A stretch of DNA of 64,000 nt. Source: Corynebacterium endometrii (GTDB lineage Bacteria; Actinomycetota; Actinomycetes; Mycobacteriales; Mycobacteriaceae). Below are positions 43,619 to 52,699 of this stretch, piece after piece. The notes below the pieces were generated by a model. It was not told the origin of the DNA. It saw only the letters and a program-made list of their open reading frames with translations, and did no database searches. Each line of letters opens with the position of its first letter. Positions within the stretch are counted from its first letter, which is position 1. The stretch spans positions 558,001 to 622,000 of the forward strand of contig NZ_CP039247.1 of NCBI RefSeq assembly GCF_004795735.1. Direction: 5' to 3'. The position numbers and the translations under genes were made by a program.

Positions 43619-44233
43619 ATGACACCTACACATACGACGTGCGGCATAATGACTGCCGTTTTAGCTTCGGCGACGCTAACCGCTTGTTCTACAACGAGCG
43701 CCGATGAACAACAAAACTCACAGTCCCAGCCTGCACACCAAACAGCGGCAGTATCCAGCGAACCCAGCACTACCGATACTGCCGAGGAGGATGCGCGGCC
43801 TCCTTTCCCAGAGCTTGGCCCGTTTGACCCTAACCTGCGGGGTGAAGACATGCCCGACCCATGCACTTGGGCCACTCCGGAAATCATGGCAGAACTCGGC
43901 TATACCGATGTGATGGAATCAGAAGTCTTTACTGATTTCCGTGACTGTGCTTACTCGCACAGGGACGAGGAGGGCAATCCTACTAATCGGGTCGTAACGT
44001 TTTCGATGAATAATACGGCCTCCGCGCATTTTCCCGGAGCTACCTTGGCGAAATCTACAGTGCCAGGGCTTTATCGAACCCCCGATGAATTATTCGATTT
44101 CAACGGTTATTCCTCGGTAGATACTACGAAAGGAATGTTCGAGGTGGGGGTGAGTCGCTTCGATGTGAATGAACAAGAACTACAACGTGAAGCTCAAGAA
44201 ATCCTGGAATTTGTTTACGAAAGGAGCAAGTGA
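43619..44233 (+). CDS. DUF3558-like lipoprotein
   Basis: Encodes 204 aa from ATG 43619 (GGGGG 5 nt upstream; ATG 43604 is an alternative). A lipoprotein signal peptide ends in LTAC, followed by a Ser/Thr/Gln-rich linker. The folded part resembles actinobacterial DUF3558 lipoproteins: PDPCTWATPEIMAELGY and DFRDCAYSHRDEEG give a two-cysteine pattern. It is transcriptionally and probably translationally coupled to the next gene (stop TGA overlaps that gene's start region), suggesting a joint function at the cell surface. Confidence 0.75.
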   Translation: MTPTHTTCGIMTAVLASATLTACSTTSADEQQNSQSQPAHQTAAVSSEPSTTDTAEEDARPPFPELGPFDPNLRGEDMPDPCTWATPEIMAELGYTDVMESEVFTDFRDCAYSHRDEEGNPTNRVVTFSMNNTASAHFPGATLAKSTVPGLYRTPDELFDFNGYSSVDTTKGMFEVGVSRFDVNEQELQREAQEILEFVYERSK

Positions 44234-45924
44234 TGCAGGCTGACTTGGATAATTTGGCACAGAGTAGTTTTAGGCTTCGCAAGCTTGCTTCCATAATTAT
44301 CAGCGAAGCCGCAGCGTTAGATTCCCCTGTATCGGCCGGCTTTTCAACAATCGTGGGGGTTTCTGAAGCTGGGGGCATTCACGGCCAGACGCTTTCGGGG
44401 CATTCTGGTTCTGCTGACGCTCTGCTGCGGGGGTTGGGCGAAAGGCTAAATACTATCGCCCAGCTTCTTGCCGATAACGCCACCGCAGTAGACTCCCAGG
44501 ACCAAGCGAATTCCACAGGGCTAGCTCTTGCCGACCATGGCGGGCGGGTTGAGGATTCTTCAGTCGCGTTGTCTATGCTCAGCGAGATTCCCGCCGATCC
44601 GATTTTGGTTGCCTCACCCATCGTCAACGTGGGGGCGAGCCTTGAAGGGCTAGATATGGCTTTGAAAGCTACTAGCACCTCGCAGCTGACCGATACCGCG
44701 CACCGCTGGGTTGAGCTTTCCGCTCAACTCGATGAGGTTAAATCAACCATACAGTCAACCGTTGAAGAGCTTTCAGAGGCTAACGATGCTGACTTTGTCA
44801 ACGCTGCTGCCGATGCGTTGGGCCAGGTGGCCAACTCGGCTGGTTATTTTATGGACCATGCGCTCGCGATGGCGGCGCGAGCAGACAAGCTCGCGGGCAT
44901 TATCACCATCGTTGGCTACAACACTCATGCCGCAAGCTTCGTGATAGGTTCAGTGCCCGACCCGGTGTTAAAAAGTGCGGCTGAGCAAGGTTTGCTCTCG
45001 CTTCAGCAGCAGATGCTCCAGTCCGGCGTCACCGGCTCAATTCCACCAAGTACACCTATGGTCATGCCCGCGGAGGACACTAGCGGGGATATCGCATCCG
45101 TTGGCCTCAACAGCATCGCAGGACCAGGTCACCGTTACAATACCGATGATCTGACATGGCCCCAGGAGTTTATCGATGCCATTGATCGTGGTGATGTGGG
45201 CCCCGGTTCTTTTGAGGTAACCGATGGGTCTATTACAGGGCTGCGCGATGTTGGCGGGATGAGTCAGTCTGCCATCGACGATACGGTGGCTACAGCTAAC
45301 GCCTACCGTGACTACGCTCTTGCCGAAGCGGGATACCTGCCCCCTACCGGCATGGCGGGCCTGGATGCCGTAGGCACCCACGCCGCGGGCGCCCAGCCCG
45401 TTGGTGGTAACGGTTCAGCCATGCATTTAAGCCCAAACACCACCAGCTTCGGTACTAGCTCAAGCGCCAGTGGTCTTCCCTCACAGCTCGGGGCGGGCGG
45501 TTCCAGCCTGGGTAGCGCTAGCCTGGGCGCTCTAACCGGCGCTGGGCTCGGGTCTACCAATGGGGCCGGCCGGGTGCTTAGCCCGTCTGTTGGTGGCGGG
45601 TTGCCGGTGTCTGGGTCAGGTAGTGGTGCTGCGCCTAGTGGCGGTGCTCCCGCGGGGACTCATCCGGGTGCTTCTGCCAGTGGTGGTGGCTTGGGCGGGG
45701 GTTCCCACGCTACTGCGGGCGGTCACCCGCGCGGTGCTACCGGCGCACATGGCAGTGCTGGCGGCTATGGTGCCGGTTCGCCGGGGCGTTACGGGAAGGG
45801 CGAGGGAAAGAAAATAAAGACCGTGACCAGTCGGGTTGAAATCAACAAAAACAAACGCGACCTGCTTGGGCAACGCAAAGCCGTGGTACCGGGCGTGCTC
45901 GGAAGCTGGATACGCCAGCAGTAG
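44233..45924 (+). CDS. Helical, Gly/Ser-rich protein resembling type VII secretion substrates
   Basis: Encodes 563 aa from ATG 44233 (AAAGGAG 7 nt upstream). Residues 1-260 are mostly alpha-helical, rich in Ala/Ser, with GERLNTIAQLLADNATAVDSQDQ recalling ESX-type WXG/PPE-like helical hairpins, although no WXG motif is seen. Residues 380-525 are low-complexity Gly/Ser/Ala (SGSGSGAAPSGGAPAG). The C-terminus is basic and ends VVPGVLGSWIRQQ, a closing motif I associate with actinobacterial ESX/PPE-like proteins. No signal peptide. It may be an ESX-exported or surface protein partnered with the upstream lipoprotein. No secretion ATPase gene is nearby. Confidence 0.65.
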   Translation: MQADLDNLAQSSFRLRKLASIIISEAAALDSPVSAGFSTIVGVSEAGGIHGQTLSGHSGSADALLRGLGERLNTIAQLLADNATAVDSQDQANSTGLALADHGGRVEDSSVALSMLSEIPADPILVASPIVNVGASLEGLDMALKATSTSQLTDTAHRWVELSAQLDEVKSTIQSTVEELSEANDADFVNAAADALGQVANSAGYFMDHALAMAARADKLAGIITIVGYNTHAASFVIGSVPDPVLKSAAEQGLLSLQQQMLQSGVTGSIPPSTPMVMPAEDTSGDIASVGLNSIAGPGHRYNTDDLTWPQEFIDAIDRGDVGPGSFEVTDGSITGLRDVGGMSQSAIDDTVATANAYRDYALAEAGYLPPTGMAGLDAVGTHAAGAQPVGGNGSAMHLSPNTTSFGTSSSASGLPSQLGAGGSSLGSASLGALTGAGLGSTNGAGRVLSPSVGGGLPVSGSGSGAAPSGGAPAGTHPGASASGGGLGGGSHATAGGHPRGATGAHGSAGGYGAGSPGRYGKGEGKKIKTVTSRVEINKNKRDLLGQRKAVVPGVLGSWIRQQ

Positions 45925-46013
45925 AGTCCCCGGTAGCAGCCTAGGGCCGTAGAGTTCCCTGCCGAGGGGCGGCTTTGCATAAGGAGTGGGCGGGCGAACC
46001 CGCACCGGGTTAG

Positions 46014-46679
46014 TCAGACCCGGGCGGTGACCCTCTCGGCGGCGGCAATGGCGTCGAGGCGGGTGGCGTCGGACGTGCCGGTGACTACCACGGCGGAGCC
46101 ACCGGCGGCCAGCGGTGCAAGTACGGTAGCCGCGAAGCTCTCCTTGTCCGTCCACCCCGCGGATAGGAGGCGTTCCGGTGAACCGAGCGGGGCTACAAGC
46201 TGGTCGAGTGGTTGGGTTGGCTCGTAGTACTCGTCGCCGTAGAAGCGGACGGTGGGGCCAAAATCCACCGCGCCGGGTGCAACGGTGCCACCAGTTTCTG
46301 CCACCCCGCGGCCGAAAGGGTCCTCGGTGACCAGCACGATATCCGCATCCGGGTAAGTAGCGGAAAGCTCCCCATGACGCTCCGGGGTGGTAAACACCGC
46401 CTCCGGGGTGCGCGACCTATCCGCTGGGTAGTGAAGATCGGCACCACGCGCCAGGGCACCTATGGCGATCACCGCGCTGTGCCAAGAGACAGGGAGGTCA
46501 ATCAGAACCGGATCATCCGCCTCGATTTCCAGCTCTTCGGCCAGGAAATTGGCAACCTTCGCCGCCCAGTTCTCCAGCGTCGTGGCGGAGAAATCCATGC
46601 GTGCGCCGGTCGTTTCCGTGTAGACGGTCAGGCGAGGGGACGCCGGGTCAGCGTGAATGAGGTGGGATAGGAGTTCCAT
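46014..46679 (-). CDS. TIGR03089 family protein (AMP-binding-like fragment)
   Basis: Encodes 221 aa. It resembles only the N-terminal part of acyl-CoA synthetase-like folds (FSATTLENWAAKVANFLAEEL; VLIDLPVSWHSAVIAIGALARGA) and lacks the ATP-binding P-loop of AMP-ligases. The actinobacterial TIGR03089 group has no established function. It follows lcpA by 24 nt in the same operon, hinting at an envelope role. Confidence 0.8.
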   Translation of the reverse strand: MELLSHLIHADPASPRLTVYTETTGARMDFSATTLENWAAKVANFLAEELEIEADDPVLIDLPVSWHSAVIAIGALARGADLHYPADRSRTPEAVFTTPERHGELSATYPDADIVLVTEDPFGRGVAETGGTVAPGAVDFGPTVRFYGDEYYEPTQPLDQLVAPLGSPERLLSAGWTDKESFAATVLAPLAAGGSAVVVTGTSDATRLDAIAAAERVTARV

Positions 46680-46703
46680 GGCATCCCATCGTAGGCAAAA
46701 GTC

Positions 46704-48365
46704 CTAGTTCACGCAGCGGGGGCCGTCACCGCCGGCATTAATTTCCGGTGCAACTTCTGCGGTGCCAAAGTCGGCACCCGGGGTGCCCACCTGATTGGTG
46801 GGGTCCGGCTGCGCCGCGGCGGATTCGGATGCCTGTGCCTGGGAGGATTCGTCGGTAGGGCCGGCGTAATCATCGGCGGTGATAACGATGAACGTGTCGG
46901 GTTCTAGCTCCGCATTGGCGGTGACTGGCAGACCGCCCATTTGCTCGGCGAGCGCAACCACGCGCTCATCGGTTGGGTCGGCGGCGACAATCTGGCTCTC
47001 CCAGTACACGCCCGGCATGGCATTACCGGTGTTTTCAACGTTGTAGCCTGTGCCGGTAAGCCAGCCGGACACGCCCGCTGCCAGGCCGGCGATTGAACCG
47101 GCGTTAAGCACCTGTAAGTTGATGTCTTCCGCGACCGGCGTAATGCCGGCGCTGTTGCCCTCGCTGTCGTCTGCCGAAGGCTGGGCGGCCGCGGTTTCCT
47201 CCTCGGTGCGGGCAAGATCGTCCATGAAAGCATGAACCTCGTCCACGTCGACGGTGACGATGGACTCTCCAAAATCACCCACGCCGTCGATCGAGGTCAC
47301 CGGGATGGTGGAGAAGGTGACGTTGCCGCCGGCCAGGCCGGCCATCTGGGTGGCAAACCCCATAACGTCCCACCCTTCGTCGATAACCACGGAGCGTTCA
47401 ACGGCCTTCGACACGTCGGCTAGGGTGGACGGGTTGGTCAGGGTGCCGGTATCAAGCATCTTATTAACCAAGGAGGCCATGTACGCCTGCTGGCGGACGA
47501 TGCGGTCCAGGTCACCGCGGGGCAGCCCATAGCGCTGGCGCACGAAGGTCAACGCCTTGGCGCCGGAAATGGTTTGGCGGCCGGCCTTGAAGTCCGCACC
47601 GGACATCGGGTCATTGACGTCATTATTAAGGCAGACCTCCACGCCGTCCACGGCATCGGTAAGCAGCACAAAGCCCAGCAGGCCGATTTCCGCGTAGTGG
47701 TCAACCTCAATGCCGGTTAGCGAGTGAATCTGATCGAGAAGGGCGGCGCGGCCGGCCGCGGTGCCTTCCTGCTCAATTTCTTTATCCGTATGGACCGCGT
47801 CATTTCCTGCGGCAACGGCCTCTTCATTCTCCAAGGTCATCTGCTCCACGACCATGTCCTTGTGGGTGGAAAAGACGCCGTTGATCTTCATGTTGCCCAG
47901 CTCGCCCTCGTTGACATAGGTGTCACGTGGGATGGACACAGCCGTGGCGCGGGAGCCGTCATTCGGGATGCGGATGAGCATGATGGTGTCAGTATTTTCC
48001 TCACCGCCCGCTTCGCCCGCGTTGAGAGAGTCCAATTCCTCGCGGGAGAGGGGATTGCCTTGGGCATCGGTACGTGAATCAGACCCCACCAGGAGGATGT
48101 CCATCGCGCCGTCTACCGCGTCCTGCTTGAAACCGGATCCGCCGCCAAGTGCCAAGTTTCCTACGGAGGCCATCTCGCCGCCTAAGCGGCCGATGGCAAG
48201 GTAGCCTACTGCTGAAAACGCCAGCACCATCACACTGAGCACGGACACCAGGGCCTTCAGGGGCTTTCCACCTTTTTGCTGCGTGGGCGCAGCCTTGGTA
48301 GGGGAGGGCTGAATGTCGCGGCTATGGCGGTGCGGCGCAGAGTGTGCCGAATTATCTGAGTTCAC
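46704..48365 (-). CDS. lcpA: LytR-CpsA-Psr (LCP) family ligase LcpA
   Basis: Encodes 553 aa. A cytoplasmic tail (residues 1-35), one membrane helix (about 37-58), the LCP domain (LLVGSDSRTD; TDTIMLIRIPNDGSRATAVSIPRDTYV in parts; RQRYGLPRGDLDRIVRQQAYM with the catalytic Arg/Asp set) and a C-terminal LytR_C domain (about 410-510). LCP enzymes attach arabinogalactan to peptidoglycan; C. glutamicum LcpA does this and is essential. Start GTG 48365. It is divergent from wbbL, which makes the linker rhamnose. Confidence 0.92.
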   Translation of the reverse strand: MNSDNSAHSAPHRHSRDIQPSPTKAAPTQQKGGKPLKALVSVLSVMVLAFSAVGYLAIGRLGGEMASVGNLALGGGSGFKQDAVDGAMDILLVGSDSRTDAQGNPLSREELDSLNAGEAGGEENTDTIMLIRIPNDGSRATAVSIPRDTYVNEGELGNMKINGVFSTHKDMVVEQMTLENEEAVAAGNDAVHTDKEIEQEGTAAGRAALLDQIHSLTGIEVDHYAEIGLLGFVLLTDAVDGVEVCLNNDVNDPMSGADFKAGRQTISGAKALTFVRQRYGLPRGDLDRIVRQQAYMASLVNKMLDTGTLTNPSTLADVSKAVERSVVIDEGWDVMGFATQMAGLAGGNVTFSTIPVTSIDGVGDFGESIVTVDVDEVHAFMDDLARTEEETAAAQPSADDSEGNSAGITPVAEDINLQVLNAGSIAGLAAGVSGWLTGTGYNVENTGNAMPGVYWESQIVAADPTDERVVALAEQMGGLPVTANAELEPDTFIVITADDYAGPTDESSQAQASESAAAQPDPTNQVGTPGADFGTAEVAPEINAGGDGPRCVN

Positions 48366-48525
48366 GGTGACTTAAGCAGCTTTCAGGTCCATGGACATAT
48401 CCCTGACAGTTTAGGCTACATTCCGGCTCCCGCCGGAACCGTCTGGCCCAATGTGGCGAATTAGTCTCTGCTAAGCAGTGTCATAGCGTGGTAACGCGAA
48501 TACGCGTGGGTAGTCTGTACGCATT

Positions 48526-49437
48526 GTGAAAGACTCAGTCAAGGCCCCACTAGCCGTAGTAACGGTGACGTATTCTCCGGGCGATTACCTCACATCCTTT
48601 CTGGATTCCTTGGAGGCTGCCAGCACCCAAGGAAGCTTCGTGATGCTCGCTGATAACGGATCGACGGACGGTGCCCCGCAGCGCGCCGCCCGGCGCCCCG
48701 GGGTGGAGCTTCTAGATACCGGGGGAAACCTTGGCTACGGCGGCGGGATGAATGCTGGCGTGCGAGCTTTAGCCGCCCGCCGCGCGGCCGGCGAGATTGA
48801 CGCGGATTATGTGCTGCTATCCAATCCAGACGTGGAATTTACCCCGGGCAGTATCGACCGCCTCCTAGAATGCGCGCGAAAGTGGCCGAAGGCCGGGGCG
48901 GTGGGCCCGCGCATCGTGGAGCCGGACGGTTCCAACTATCCGTCCGCCCGCGCGGTTCCTAACCTATGGACGGGTATAGGGCATGCGCTCTTTGCCGGCG
49001 TCTGGCCGTCAAACCCGTGGACCAAGCGCTACCAACACAATTCAGATATGGATATCCAGAGAACGGCGGGCTGGCTTTCCGGCTCCTGTGTCTTGGTGCG
49101 TTGGGACGCGTTTGACGCTATTGGCGGTTTCGATGAGCGCTACTTTATGTACCTGGAAGACGTGGACTTGGGGGACAGGCTTAGCCGCGCGGGATTCGAG
49201 AATGTCTATTGCCCGGAGGCGGTCATTACCCACGCCATTGGCCATTCCACCAAGGCAAATTCGGCGGCCATGAAGGTGGCACACCACGAATCGGCGTACC
49301 GCTTCCAAGCGGACCGTCATCCCCACTGGTGGCAGTGGCCGGTGCGCCTTGCCCTGCGGATTGGGCTCAAGGCCCGGGCCGCGGTGGTTGTGGCGCGGGA
49401 GAAGGCCGCGCCGAATAAGCGGGCTTCCCGAAGCTAG
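48526..49437 (+). CDS. wbbL: Rhamnosyltransferase WbbL
   Basis: Encodes 303 aa of glycosyltransferase family 2. VVTVTYSPGDYLTSFLDSL start, DNGSTDGAP, YVLLSNPDVEFTPG (DxD-like) and FDERYFMYLEDVDLGDRLSRAGF are diagnostic. In this order it adds the rhamnose of the arabinogalactan linker onto decaprenyl-PP-GlcNAc. TAGTCT lies 9 nt before GTG 48526, probably another leaderless or very short-leader start. Confidence 0.9.
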   Translation: MKDSVKAPLAVVTVTYSPGDYLTSFLDSLEAASTQGSFVMLADNGSTDGAPQRAARRPGVELLDTGGNLGYGGGMNAGVRALAARRAAGEIDADYVLLSNPDVEFTPGSIDRLLECARKWPKAGAVGPRIVEPDGSNYPSARAVPNLWTGIGHALFAGVWPSNPWTKRYQHNSDMDIQRTAGWLSGSCVLVRWDAFDAIGGFDERYFMYLEDVDLGDRLSRAGFENVYCPEAVITHAIGHSTKANSAAMKVAHHESAYRFQADRHPHWWQWPVRLALRIGLKARAAVVVAREKAAPNKRASRS

Positions 49438-49533
49438 GGCGCTTAAGCAATATAATTTTCACGATATGTAATCAACCAAGGTGCCTTGGCTCTTTGCAGA
49501 GCTTCCCCAAGGCGTTACGGAGGAAAATCACTG

Positions 49534-50613
49534 ATGTCTGATGCCTCGGCAGTAGATGCCGTCATTTTGGTGGGCGGGCGTGGCACGCGCCTGCGCCCGC
49601 TGACCATTGGTACGCCAAAGCCAATGCTGCCAACGGCAAACTACCCGTTCCTGCAGCATCTTCTGGCGCGCATCAAGGCCGCCGGCATAGATCACGTTGT
49701 GTTGTCCACTTCCTTTAAAGCCGAAGTCTTTGAAGAGTATTTTGGCGACGGTTCGGAGCTTGGCCTTGAGATTGAATACGTGGTGGAAGAAGAGGCCTTG
49801 GGCACCGGCGGTGGCATCCGCAACGTCTACGACAAGCTGCGCCACGACACGGTGATGGTCTTTAATGGCGACGTGCTCTCCGGCATGGACCTAGGTGGGA
49901 TTATCAATGCGCACCACGCCAAGGACGCGGATTTGACCATGCACTTGCTCAATGTTGCCGATCCTCGCGCCTTTGGTTGCGTGCCCACCGATGCTGACGG
50001 CCGCGTACAGGCCTTTCTGGAAAAGACCGAGGATCCACCAACAAACCAGATCAACGCCGGCTGCTACGTGTTTAAGAAGTCCCTGATCGAGGCCATCCCC
50101 ACCGGCCGCATGGTCTCCGTCGAGCGTGAGACGTTCCCCGGACTTCTGGAGCAGGGCTACAAGGTGTACGGCCACGTGGATAACTCCTACTGGCGTGACA
50201 TGGGTCGCCCGGAGGACTTCGTGCGCGGTTCTTCCGATATTGTCCGCGGCATTGCGCCATCCCCATTGCTTGAAGGCCATACGGGCGAATCCGTGGTCTC
50301 TTCCTCCGCCGGAGTTCAGGGCGGCGTACTGCTGCTTTCCGGCACTTCGGTTGGCCGCGGTTCTGAGGTGGGCGCGGGCTCCCGCTTGGATGGCACCGTG
50401 GTGATGGATGGGGTGACCATCGAACCCGGAGTCGTGATTAAGGATTCCATCATCGCCGCCGGTGTCCATATCGGCGCCAACACGCGCATTCATGATTGCG
50501 TGATAGGTGAAGGCGCTTCGATCGGGGCGCGGTGTGAGTTGCGCGGAGGCATGCGCATATTCCCCGGTGTGCAGATCCCCGACGCGGGCCTGCGCTTTAG
50601 TTCCGACGCCTAG
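49534..50613 (+). CDS. manC: Mannose-1-phosphate guanylyltransferase
   Basis: Encodes 359 aa from ATG 49534 (GGAGGA 9 nt upstream). N-terminal nucleotidyltransferase domain: VILVGGRGTRLRPLTIGTPKPMLP; VFNGDVLSGMDL. C-terminal left-handed beta-helix of hexapeptide repeats (about residues 255-350). It makes GDP-mannose for lipomannan and glycolipids; in C. glutamicum the gene is also called rmlA2. It forms an envelope-sugar cluster with pmmA and manA further along. Confidence 0.88.
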   Translation: MSDASAVDAVILVGGRGTRLRPLTIGTPKPMLPTANYPFLQHLLARIKAAGIDHVVLSTSFKAEVFEEYFGDGSELGLEIEYVVEEEALGTGGGIRNVYDKLRHDTVMVFNGDVLSGMDLGGIINAHHAKDADLTMHLLNVADPRAFGCVPTDADGRVQAFLEKTEDPPTNQINAGCYVFKKSLIEAIPTGRMVSVERETFPGLLEQGYKVYGHVDNSYWRDMGRPEDFVRGSSDIVRGIAPSPLLEGHTGESVVSSSAGVQGGVLLLSGTSVGRGSEVGAGSRLDGTVVMDGVTIEPGVVIKDSIIAAGVHIGANTRIHDCVIGEGASIGARCELRGGMRIFPGVQIPDAGLRFSSDA

Positions 50614-51148
50614 GAAGGGCGGCTACCGCGCGGCCTCCGCCTGGTCCATGGGCGGGTCGTGGCGGGAAAATCTCATTGCATGGTTTGTCGATGGTGCTGG
50701 TAGAAAAGTGGTTTCGGCAATCCGGGGTGGCCTTCGAGGCCTGCGATGCGGATGCGTTCCGATCCCCGAGATGTGGCGGATGGGTAGCGACACGCCGATC
50801 CATTCGGCAAATTGTGAACAGCACGGATTGCCACCACAATATGTAGTACCCCCGCTGTGTACCCCATATGGTGCCGCCTTGTGACTCGTGTGACTTAAGT
50901 GATTGTTGGCTTGGGGTTTTGTCCGAAACTGAAAAGAAAATCAGATCGCGGGTTGCACATATTTAGTGTTTCGGTGTGTAATCACATCAGTGTAAGAAAC
51001 ATTAATCGGCGCTTCGGTGACCTCAGTTTCCGGCAATGCGCGCAGGGGCCTTCCTAAAAACCTCGTGAGAATTTGAAGAACTTTTGAATTTCATGGGAAT
51101 TGCGGAGGGCTCGGGCGCACCGGGTGGGTTTTCGCTAGAGTCGGTGCA
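50614..51148. other. Long upstream region of the WhiB2-type gene
   Basis: A 535-bp stretch without a credible gene. It contains a small palindrome TGTG-TAAT-CACA (50975-50986) and the TAGAGT -10 box (51136-51141) of the regulator gene. The length is typical of WhiB-family control regions, but no known operator was identified. Confidence 0.55.
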
Positions 51149-51484
51149 ATGAACAACGGACCAACTACGGAGAAAGGGATGGGCGTGGACAACTTCTCTA
51201 ACAACGTCATTCTCCGTGGCGGTGCTGCTGCAGAGATGTCACTCGATGAACTCTTCGGTGCCGTCGAGCAGGAATGGCAAGATCAGGCGCTATGTGCGCA
51301 GACCGATCCAGAGGCTTTCTTTCCAGAAAAGGGTGGCTCTACCCGCGAGGCAAAGCGCATCTGCAAGGCATGCAGCGTGCGTGACGAGTGCCTTGAATAC
51401 GCGCTTGAGCATGATGAGCGCTTCGGCATCTGGGGTGGCCTTTCCGATCGTGAGCGCCGCCGCTTAAAGCGAGAGATTGGTTAA
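51149..51484 (+). CDS. whcD: WhiB2-type iron-sulfur regulator (WhcD)
   Basis: Encodes 111 aa from ATG 51149. The four [4Fe-4S] ligands are Cys49, Cys72, Cys75 and Cys81, followed by FGIWGGLSDRERRRLKR, the conserved turn and DNA-binding tail. WhiB2-type proteins control septation and cell division. ATG 51149 follows TAGAGT by 7 nt (leaderless), but a GGAGAAAGGG site also precedes an in-frame ATG 51179, so two N-termini may exist. Confidence 0.9.
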   Translation: MNNGPTTEKGMGVDNFSNNVILRGGAAAEMSLDELFGAVEQEWQDQALCAQTDPEAFFPEKGGSTREAKRICKACSVRDECLEYALEHDERFGIWGGLSDRERRRLKREIG

Positions 51485-51567
51485 TCCATCCATCTTCTCT
51501 CTTACTTAGGGAATTAAGCGTGAGGCCCTGACCGCATTAACGGTTGGGGCCTTTGTGCTGCGCCGGT

Positions 51568-52038
51568 TCACCACGAGAAGCGGGGATTGATCTCTACGGG
51601 ATCCACGTTGAGGTAGTTGGCCACTAGCGCGGTGAGCACGGTTGAGAGCAGCTCCGCCTTCTCCTCGTCGGAGGCGCAGCGCTGTTCAATGGGCATGCGA
51701 AAGATAACTAACCTGGCGCGGGTTGGCCGCCCCTGGCGGTCGATGCCGGCGGGAACAATTCGGCCCAGCGGGACCGGCCCGTCAGCGATGATCTCGTCCG
51801 GCATGATGGTCATGTCTGAGCGCAGGCGCATGCGAGGGACGGTATCTACGGCCAGATCCAGGCCGGATAATTGCTGCGCGAAGGCATTTTGAATGGGGGC
51901 GTACGCGTCTAGGACGGCCAGGTCAAAGGCCTGGGAGCGGGAACGGTGGCGCGGCGTTTGCTGCGCTAATAATGGCCCGCGCATGCCGCGTCCACGCAGG
52001 TTGCGGGCGGGGCGCACGTATAAGCGGGCTGCAGTCAT
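51568..52038 (-). CDS. Zincin-like metallopeptidase family member without HExxH
   Basis: Encodes 156 aa from ATG 52038, where TACATT (52046-52051) stands 7 nt upstream (leaderless); the longer frame to 52101 is excluded. It matches the actinobacterial 'metallopeptidase family protein' (RGRGMRGPLLA; FDLAVLDAYAPIQNAFAQQLSGLDLAVDTVP in pieces; RLVIFRMPIEQRC). No HExxH zinc motif is present, so catalytic activity is doubtful. Confidence 0.75.
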   Translation of the reverse strand: MTAARLYVRPARNLRGRGMRGPLLAQQTPRHRSRSQAFDLAVLDAYAPIQNAFAQQLSGLDLAVDTVPRMRLRSDMTIMPDEIIADGPVPLGRIVPAGIDRQGRPTRARLVIFRMPIEQRCASDEEKAELLSTVLTALVANYLNVDPVEINPRFSW

Positions 52039-52131
52039 GTGGAACAATGTATCGCTTTTCCTGCAATTTTCTGCCCGCGGCGCGCCGGAAATGCTGTTCA
52101 AATCTCAAGTAAGCGTTTAGACTTGGGCACC

Positions 52132-52596
52132 GTGAATGAGATTCGTCGTTGCTCCCGCCCAGGTTGCGGCCGCCCGGCCGTGGCCACACTCACGTATGCC
52201 TATTCTGAGCAGACGGCCGTGGTGGGACCCCTGGCCCAGGTGCCTGAGCCGCACTCCTGGGACCTATGCGAGGTTCACGGCGAAAAGATCACGGTGCCAA
52301 TCGGCTGGGAGATGCTCCGCGTGGACCGCATCGAGCTCGACGATGAGGATGATGATCTGCTGGCGCTTGCTGAGGCCGTCCGAGAGGGTGGCAGGGTGAC
52401 CACCGGATTAGTGGAGGGCGAGCAGGCGGGTTCCGGCGCTGACCCAATAGATTACAAGGCAACCTTTGATGGGGCCGATCCGTTGCGTTCCAACCACCCG
52501 GTTTTCCGCACCCGCCGCGTGGCGAGCGTGAAAAAGGCTCGCCGCGCTCACCTCTCCGTGGTCCCGGACCAGGCGGCGGCGGAAGAAGAGGACTAG
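52132..52596 (+). CDS. DUF3499 zinc-ribbon-like protein
   Basis: Encodes 154 aa. An N-terminal RRCSRPGCGRPA and WDLCEVHGEKITVP supply a CxxxxC...CxxH metal site. The rest is acidic. It is found with WhiB2 and pmmA in corynebacteria and mycobacteria; function unknown. TAGACT (52118-52123) is 8 nt before GTG 52132 (leaderless). Confidence 0.85.
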   Translation: MNEIRRCSRPGCGRPAVATLTYAYSEQTAVVGPLAQVPEPHSWDLCEVHGEKITVPIGWEMLRVDRIELDDEDDDLLALAEAVREGGRVTTGLVEGEQAGSGADPIDYKATFDGADPLRSNHPVFRTRRVASVKKARRAHLSVVPDQAAAEEED

Positions 52597-52699
52597 TTAC
52601 GGCCAGAACGGGTTTCTTGGGCGCGAGCGGGCGCCGGATTGCCGTGAATCGGCCGCAGGTGTTCGAGCCGCGGGACGCCGCAGGCTAGACTAAGGGGTT

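Noticed and set aside
50975..50986. TGTG-TAAT-CACA as a possible GlxR/CRP site
   Set aside because: The spacing between half sites is 4 nt, whereas TGTGA-N6-TCACA needs 8 nt between TGTG and CACA.
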